This document shows, piece after piece, positions 7,046 through 12,741 of a stretch of 12,741 nt of DNA. The stretch comes from Entrophospora sp. SA101 (Eukaryota; Glomeromycota; Glomeromycetes; Entrophosporales; Entrophosporaceae): the NCBI GenBank assembly GCA_958430865.1, contig CAUDNR010000450.1, positions 8,348-21,088 of the forward strand, in the 5' to 3' direction. Numbering within the stretch: position 1 is the first letter of the stretch; the number at the start of each line of letters is the position of its first letter. The notes under the pieces are model-generated. The model was not told the origin of the DNA, ran no database searches, and saw only the letters and a program-made list of their open reading frames with translations. The position numbers were made by a program, and so were the translations under genes.

Positions 7046-8104
7046 TCAAGTTGTGGAAGGTGTCGCATCAGTCACATTAGGTGTTGGGTTAGATGCTGCC
7101 TTGTTTGAATGAATTTTTTGGTGACGGCGAAGGTTACTAACGACTGAAAAGTGACGTCCACACTCTTCTACTGGACATTTAAATGCTAAAAGAAACAAAT
7201 GAAATTAATTAATAAAAAATAATCCAAATTACAGTAAATTAAATCAATCAATTAATTTAGAATGCTTACGTTTTTCACCTGTATGACTATACATATGTGT
7301 TTGCAGAGAACTTGGTCTTGTAAATCTTTTTTGACAAATTTCACATTTATATCTTTTAGGAGTTGATTGAACAGTTCTTGAATTAAAAGTAGACATCATA
7401 TCTTGAGGAGCAGATGATTGTCTTGAAGGAGATTTTTGTTTATTCGGCATGCTATTATTATTTGCAGTTTGAATAACAGAAAAATTACCATTCAAAGCAA
7501 TTGTTGCATACTCTTGTGGTGTAGGAGTCATTGTATAATTAATTTCACGAGGTACACCAACTGGAGGTTGACCAAAATAGTTTACTGATGTATTTTTAGC
7601 AGCAAGATTTAATTTCATTGAAGGATCATTAAAAAGGGCCGGATCCAAGGTGTGTTCTTCATAACCTTTTTCTGGTTTTGGAGGATAAGGACCAAAGGGA
7701 TATGTTGAATTATCAGTCCATGTTTCTTCTGTTTTTACAACACATTCAGATGATTCGCTAGAAATAATGAATAAAAAAAGAGTATAATGAATAGAATAGA
7801 AATTATAAACAAGCAAGTGATAATCATGATAAATTAACGTAGATTAATATTTTTCTTGATTGACATACTTTGTTAATGCTTTTGTGTTGGGTGATTTAAT
7901 GGAAGTGTTATCAGCATCAGTAGTGTTATTTGTGGTGGTAATTGTAGTTGATGCAGTTTGTGTTGTTGCAGTGATGGTTGATGATTCCAATTTTATTTCA
8001 TTAGTTAAAGCTTCGTCGTTATCATCTTTGTTACTTTTTACTTTATTAAGACCATTAGAATCATTTGAGATTGGAGTTTCAGGGTCGGAAGAAGAATCGC
8101 TCAT
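7046..8104 (-). CDS. C2H2 zinc-finger protein, 287 aa, three exons
   Basis: A probable nuclear transcription factor. Exon 1 is 7869-8104, exon 2 7270-7757 and exon 3 7046-7185 (all complement); together 864 nt, or 287 codons plus TGA. Intron 1 (7758-7868, 111 nt) has donor GTATGT and acceptor TTTCTAG. Intron 2 (7186-7269, 84 nt) has donor GTAAGC and acceptor TTTTAG. The second join restores the classical linker TGEKPFKC, strong proof of the splice model. Residues 1-79 are acidic and Ser/Thr/Asn-rich, with a Thr tract. The middle (80-210) is low complexity with Pro, Gln and Asn. Finger 1 has Cys217, Cys220, His233 and His237 (CX2CX12HX3H). Finger 2 has Cys245, Cys250, His263 and His267 (CX4CX12HX3H). 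A 20-residue Thr/Pro tail follows. Two tandem C-terminal fingers are common in fungal regulators; I cannot assign an orthologue. The start ATG is the first in exon 1, preceded by stop-rich A+T sequence. Confidence 0.9.
7186..7269 (-). other. intron 2 of the C2H2 gene, 84 nt
   Basis: Minus-strand donor GTAAGC begins at 7269 and the acceptor TTTCTTTTAG ends at 7186. Splicing joins C to CA to make the Pro of the inter-finger linker TGEKPF. Reading through would lose finger 2. Confidence 0.92.
7758..7868 (-). other. intron 1 of the C2H2 gene, 111 nt
   Basis: Minus-strand donor GTATGT begins at 7868 and the acceptor TTTCTAG ends at 7758. It splits an Asn codon (AA|C) between residues 78 and 80. 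Without splicing, the frame ends ten codons past the donor. Confidence 0.85.
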
Positions 8105-10236
8105 TATTTATTTATTTAATTGTAGATGATTTATTATTATATATTAATCTTTTTATCTTTATCCTATAATTGAAAAAACACATTTTTTTTTGTAGATGAT
8201 TAGTATATGATTTTCATTATTTATTATTTGAAAATCGCTATAATAAATTTTAAAGAACACAAAAAAATTGATAAACAGTTAATACTTGTTAATTTTACAC
8301 TTTTAGTTTTTAGTTTGCTATAAAGGCAACAATGTGAATCGTTATTTAATATATAAATAAATACAAGTAACAATCAAAGCGTAGAGAAAAAGTAAGGAAA
8401 CATACATATAAATAAATATTATATCTTTAAGGTTTATTTCAAAAAAGTTTGTGACCAATCATCATTACTGTTTTATGATCTGCAAAACATAGCGATCTGC
8501 AAAGATTTGGTCAAGCCACACGAAATTTAAAAAAACCTCCAATTAAATCCACAACTTTAATTTATCTTTTAAGAAATCCATTAATCAATTTTTTCGACTC
8601 TGTATATAAAGGACATCTTTCTAAATGACAAAAACCATTTGAAATGCGCTAATTTTACCAAATATTATTTTTTAGAAAGTAATCTGAATAATATACAGTC
8701 AACGGATCAATTGGCTTGGAGAAAACGTCCGTTATTATTAATACAAAGAATACATTATAAAAAATAGTCGATCATCGCCTGTATTAACATGCTATTTGAT
8801 AGAAAGAAAGGGGTGAACCACTCCGGGTATATTAAAATCCCCTTTGTAATATAAGATAGTAATAGCCATACAATATATAGTTTAAATTACTCAACACTCA
8901 GTAAAGTTAATTAGAGGTCTCCCATTATTTAGAATATTCTTGTGATCCATTATTTCATATTCCTTTTTTGGACAGTGAATTATCCTTTCATATTGATATT
9001 TCTCGAGTAGAAATATGACTGTACCATTCATTCTACAAGAAGAAACTTTTAATATGAACTGAATTATGTTTTTTTGTAATCTCTAGAAACAAAATATATT
9101 GCAACTTTTGTATGAAATAAAAATATTTAGAATTTGTATGTGAAATTTTTTTGATTCAATTAAATGCATTTTGCATACTTTAGCTATGAAGACCTATATA
9201 AAAACATGTCATGTGACATCACACAAATTTTATTGTTTACTATTTTAACAATTTTACTTATTTGGAGATTTTTCAACTGTATTGTTTTAAACAATCGCAA
9301 GTTTTATTTAGTATCAAGAATTTAAAAAAATGGGGGTTTTTCATCAATGACTCAGGAACAGAGATAATAAAAATCAAAAGGAAATTTATATAAGTATCCT
9401 ATATAACAACAATCGTGAGTAATTGAATTAAATTTTATAATTGCTAATATTAATAGTAACGATTTGATATACACATGATTTTAGATATTCGAAACTAATC
9501 CATAATTACATGCAATACTTGTAATAATTAACACTAATACTATATTATATATCGACAATGAAGAGACAACAAAGGGCTTATGAGATTTCTGTATAAAATA
9601 AATTTTATATTTATAATTGACGATGAAAAATATAATATCCAGAAAATTGCGGATATCATTTGAAAGAAAAAAAATTTTTAAAAATAAATAATATTGTTGT
9701 GCTTGGATCGTTTGCCGTAACAGACCCTTTACGAATCTGATTACCTTTCAGTTAATTCTTCGTTGGACTTCTACATAAAATTTCATATGAGCAGAAGCCG
9801 ATGTTTCACAAAATTATTAAGAGATATTTTTTAAAAAAAAGTGAGCAAAATAAAAGTCGTCACCCGTCATGGGATTAATTTTTTTTACTTGATTTTTAAA
9901 TATATTCTTGTGTATTATTATTGTATTATTAATTATAATGTATTATCAAAATACCAACAATTTAATTCCTCAGAATTGTCTTTTTTAAAAATTTACTAAA
10001 TTAAAATTTGTTAAGATAATTCTTCTAAATCAAGTCATCTGATTGTTTGTTTTTTACTAATAAAAACTACATAACAACAAAAAACGTATTTTATTACCAT
10101 TAATTGCATCGCAGTAATAGTAATGGTAACAATAGATTGATTTTCTTGACAACTGACAATAGATTAACGCATATCATATGGCAAAAGAAATTCACTACTT
10201 TACAATACGTGTAGTGTAGTTATCGAGAATAAACTT
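8105..10236. other. 2.1-kb region without a supportable gene
   Basis: No frame on either strand looks coding. The left few hundred bases must hold the promoter of the minus-strand C2H2 gene; TGTAGATGATT occurs twice there (about 8122 and 8191). Other small items: TATAAAGG at about 8320 and TATATAAAA at about 9195, both on the plus strand with no gene behind them; inverted arms ATATTTCT/AGAAATAT at about 8996-9016; and a possible solo transposon end near 8695-8735. An ATG frame at about 9558 is only 12 codons. Confidence 0.5.
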
Positions 10237-10275
10237 TATATAAATGAAATTTTTTTTGCTCTTTTTCTTTTCTTA
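10237..10275 (+). promoter_or_regulatory. TATA element and pyrimidine tract
   Basis: TATATAAA at 10237-10244 is followed by an almost pure T/C tract (10248-10275) and an ATG at 10304, about 60 bp from the TATA. This arrangement is typical of fungal core promoters and suggests that the downstream frame is, or recently was, transcribed. Confidence 0.5.
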
Positions 10276-10303
10276 AATATAATTTGACTTTATAATAATA
10301 ATA

Positions 10304-11152
10304 ATGGAAGAAGAACAAAAAACAAATAAATTTAGAGAAATTTTAGGAAAAAGTCAAAATTTTAAAGATCTTAGTATGTTTAGAAACATTTCAAAAAGAT
10401 TTTTACAAGATCATCGAGATTTTGAAGGTCTTTGTTTATTTGATAAATATTCAGCAAAAAATGCTTCACATGATGTAGAGATAATCAAAGCAATTCACTA
10501 AGAATGGCGTAGTTATCAACAAGAAACCGATAAAGGGATAAGATTTGTATTTAGTGTGTTATTAAGGCATCTTAAAGGAAATGCAAAGTTATGTTATTTG
10601 TACTTTCTAATGATAGATTATGTTTTTGGTCATATTAATTTAAGTGAAAAGGACAATGAAAACGTGGTAATTAGAGGAAAAGTCAACTATTCTACAAATG
10701 ATGGTTTTATAGAAATTGATATAGAACTTGTCATTATGAGGTTAATAAATTTATTTAATGCTTTGGAAGAAGGGGATTTCAAAGAACAAAAGAACGACAG
10801 CATCTTCTTTGCATTGATCATGATATGCAATAAAATTGTTAACTTTGAAAAACTACAATTGATGAAAGATTATGTAGAAATAAAAAAAGATAAAACAAAT
10901 AAATTCAAAATTAGCAGAATACATTTGAACGCAATGAGAATAAATTTTATGTTCTATTTGGGCATAATTCGCATGGAACATCAAAGTAGTCAAATACATT
11001 CAGGTCCATATGACATCTTTCTTAATTTCATAGACTATTCTTTTTCTTCCTCTCATCCTTACCAATCTGAGATTAATAAATTACAGAATGAATTTTCTGA
11101 AGAACAATTTAGGTTAGCAAAGGAATCTCAAGAACAAAATGATGATTTATAA
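10304..11152 (+). pseudogene. 282-codon protein gene interrupted by one in-frame stop
   Basis: One frame runs from ATG 10304 to TAA 11150-11152 with a single internal TAA at 10499-10501 (codon 66). Protein-like sequence continues without shift on both sides (EIIKAIH, stop, EWRSYQQETDKGIRF). The predicted product is charged and Lys/Glu/Asn/Ile-rich, with alternating helical stretches and a hydrophilic Glu/Gln-rich tail; it has no signal peptide or membrane span. I recognise no family. The first 65 residues (FREILG, FLQDHRDFEGLCLF) faintly recall RGS-like helical bundles, too weakly to assign. A promoter-like element precedes it. Two readings exist: a recent nonsense mutation (CAA or AAA to TAA), or an unrecognised 75-nt in-frame intron at 10428-10502 that would remove the stop, though its donor GTCTTT is poor. 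An independent start at GTG 10556 is unlikely in a fungus. Part of it is duplicated at 11539-11725. Confidence 0.6.
10821..11007 (+). repeat. 187-bp segment duplicated downstream, source copy
   Basis: Identical by eye to 11539-11725, at an offset of 718 and in the same orientation. It covers codons about 173-235 of the interrupted gene. Flanking bases differ at both ends, so the match is sharply bounded. Confidence 0.95.
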
Positions 11153-11538
11153 TTCGATCAACCTCTTTTTATCACTACAGATTCTTCAATTTTTTAATAG
11201 TTTTGCTTTATCTATAAACTAAATAATTAAAAGATTTTTTTCCTTTTTGTATTTATAAAGACATTAATTAAATAACGACTTAAAGTTATTTTATTATTAC
11301 TATTATTATTATGACTGGCGAAATAATTAACACAATAAAACCAATTCTAAATATCATGTTTCACACTGTCACTGTATTTACATAGTGTTGATAGACAGAG
11401 AATTACAAGTATTTGAATTATAAAACGAATTGTTTAATAGAAACCACAACACCATCCCATTTATATTTTTTTGGATCATAACTACTGAGATGTGATTATT
11501 CTCTTTACAAGTCCCTATTTTAATGTCTTTGGCCTTTC
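11153..11538. other. A+T-rich spacer after the interrupted gene
   Basis: No gene seen. It contains an ATT-rich stretch around 11290-11311. The sequence up to 11538 has no counterpart elsewhere in the window and forms the left flank of the rearranged block. Confidence 0.5.
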
Positions 11539-11780
11539 TGATATGCAATAAAATTGTTAACTTTGAAAAACTACAATTGATGAAAGATTATGTAGAAATA
11601 AAAAAAGATAAAACAAATAAATTCAAAATTAGCAGAATACATTTGAACGCAATGAGAATAAATTTTATGTTCTATTTGGGCATAATTCGCATGGAACATC
11701 AAAGTAGTCAAATACATTCAGGTCCTCGACTTAGAAATTGTAATAATAATACATCACTTTTTTCAAAATTTCGTTTATAG
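11523..11780 (+). pseudogene. chimeric 85-codon frame across a duplication junction
   Basis: The open frame is a patchwork. Six codons (MSLAFL) come from local sequence, about 62 from the copied gene piece (ICNKIV to HSGP, same frame as the source), and 17 from the long repeat (from RLRNCNNN), ending at TAG. In the left copy those last codons are not preceded by any coding sequence. I read this as a by-product of rearrangement rather than a working gene, since it lacks both the start and end of the parent protein and has no promoter-like sequence close by. Confidence 0.8.
11539..11725 (+). repeat. 187-bp duplicated gene fragment, second copy
   Basis: Identical by eye to 10821-11007. Its last nine bases, TTCAGGTCC (11717-11725), are also the first nine of the right copy of the long repeat, so the two copied blocks share a microhomology at the joint. 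Confidence 0.95.
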
Positions 11781-12741
11781 ATCTGCAGATTGCACGAGAC
11801 AAAAAATATGCCACATTTTTCTTTTAAGAACTGAATTCTTTTTTTAATTCCGACCATTTTTAATATTTTATTAGAAGAAAATTTGACAAAAAGAAAATTT
11901 ATTTTTTAGGAAAAAATAAATATTTTGTCATTTTACTCCATAATTTGGGCTGGAATCAAGCAAACTTAGCCAGAATTATAAGGGTCACTGAACTTGCGTA
12001 CGTATTTAAAAAATTCCAACGTAGCACAACAGCTTTCAACTATATTAATATAGAATAATTGATTTACGTTGATTTTTTGGATATTTTCCAGAATAGTAAC
12101 GACTTTTGTAGATCTTGAGGGGATCATAAATTTTTATTTATTATTATAGATCAATAAGTTGACCTCAAAGATCATTTTCATATTAGAGAGTGATAGTCTC
12201 GGGAAGGCTATGTATGTAATTTGACAGCCAACCGCTTAATGACTTTCTTTTATTAAAAAACTTGATTATCATTATCATTATTGTTTTGGTGATGCAAAAA
12301 TAATGTTGTTTTTGCAATTTCCATACATGGTTTTAGATTGTAAATTTTTTTATGGTGTGCATTATAATGACGGTGTCAATTGAGAGATTATTTGGAATAA
12401 TTTAAAGCTAAAAGAGAGTACTCATTTGTCGAAGGAATTTATAAAATATCTAAAATGTCGTATATACAACACGGAATTATTTTTTTAAAATGTTACACAA
12501 GTTAAAATTCCGCGTTTTATTTCACAATTTTAGTGAAACATAAGAAGTATTTAAACACCTTAAATTCCCTCTAATAACTCTTTTCTCAATGTTAAGTTGC
12601 TTAATAACAACATTGCAGTAAAACAATCATATAATATTATAAAATCATCGCTAGTTGGCAAAGCTATCCATATTAATTTATTTAATTAATTAGTGAACTG
12701 TTAATTTCAATTTTATTAAAGAAACTGAATATTAGTTGATA
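11717..12741 (+). repeat. long direct repeat, right copy (runs off the window)
   Basis: Matches 366-1390 with no difference found by eye and no indel (constant offset 11,351). The copy is cut by the window end, 108 bp before the place where a copy of the ORF at 1499 would begin. Sequence beyond the window would show whether the block is part of a tandem duplication that also includes the minisatellite ORF and the Zn2Cys6 gene. Confidence 0.95.

Noticed and set aside
7860..8129. 89-codon plus-strand hydrophobic frame opposite exon 1 of the C2H2 gene
   Set aside because: It is the antisense of Thr/Asn/Asp codons in the zinc-finger gene, which yields Val/Leu/Ser runs that mimic a membrane protein.
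8800..8845. G/C-richer patch as a possible tRNA or structured RNA
   Set aside because: I could not fold acceptor, D and T arms or find the conserved T-loop; short complementary runs alone are not enough.
9195..9203. TATATAAAA as a promoter for a gene near 9300-9600
   Set aside because: The hexamer class is common at this A+T content and only tiny frames (such as 12 codons from about 9558) follow.
10556..11152. Separate 198-codon gene starting at GTG
   Set aside because: GTG starts are not expected in a fungal nuclear gene, and the frame is continuous with 10304-10498 apart from one stop.

Overview
The window looks like nuclear DNA of a very A+T-rich fungus (about three quarters A+T by eye). 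The support is a Zn(II)2Cys6 binuclear-cluster protein (a fungal-type family), short introns of 51 to 111 nt with GTATGT or GTAAGC donors and pyrimidine-rich TAG acceptors, sparse genes, and decayed Tc1/mariner DNA. An arbuscular mycorrhizal fungus of the Rhizophagus type would fit, but that is inference. There is no bacterial-style operon, CRISPR array, rRNA or tRNA that I can support.

Layout, left to right. Positions 1-184 hold the 3' end of a spliced gene that enters from outside the window. Positions 366-1390 are the left copy of a direct repeat of at least 1,025 bp. At 1499-1831 is an ORF built on eight tandem 21-bp units. A long gene-poor stretch with a 40-bp tandem duplication leads to a 75-aa Zn2Cys6 protein with an AT-hook-like motif (3223-3450), probably preceded by a 5'-UTR intron. 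A complete but dead Tc1-like element lies at 3826-5181, with TA target duplications and inverted ends. Its transposase, on the minus strand, is broken by frameshifts and a nonsense codon and has lost two of three catalytic acidic residues. To its right, 5189-6006 and possibly 6208-6720 carry decayed coding sequence of unknown identity.

The best-defined gene is on the minus strand at 7046-8104: three exons joined at consensus splice sites encode a 287-aa protein with two C-terminal C2H2 zinc fingers. From 8105 to about 10236 I see no gene. A promoter-like TATA element and pyrimidine tract then precede a 282-codon reading frame (10304-11152) that is intact except for one in-frame TAA at codon 66.

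The right end is rearranged. A 187-bp piece of that gene (10821-11007) is repeated at 11539-11725 and fused, through a 9-bp microhomology, to a second apparently identical copy of the left repeat (11717-12741), which runs off the window. The repeat spacing is 11,351 bp in direct orientation. This suggests a very recent complex or tandem duplication, or an assembly artefact. It is the most interesting structure here. The two intact regulators (Zn2Cys6 and C2H2) are probably nuclear DNA-binding proteins, but nothing shows that the genes form one pathway, and I find no support for a novel multi-gene system.
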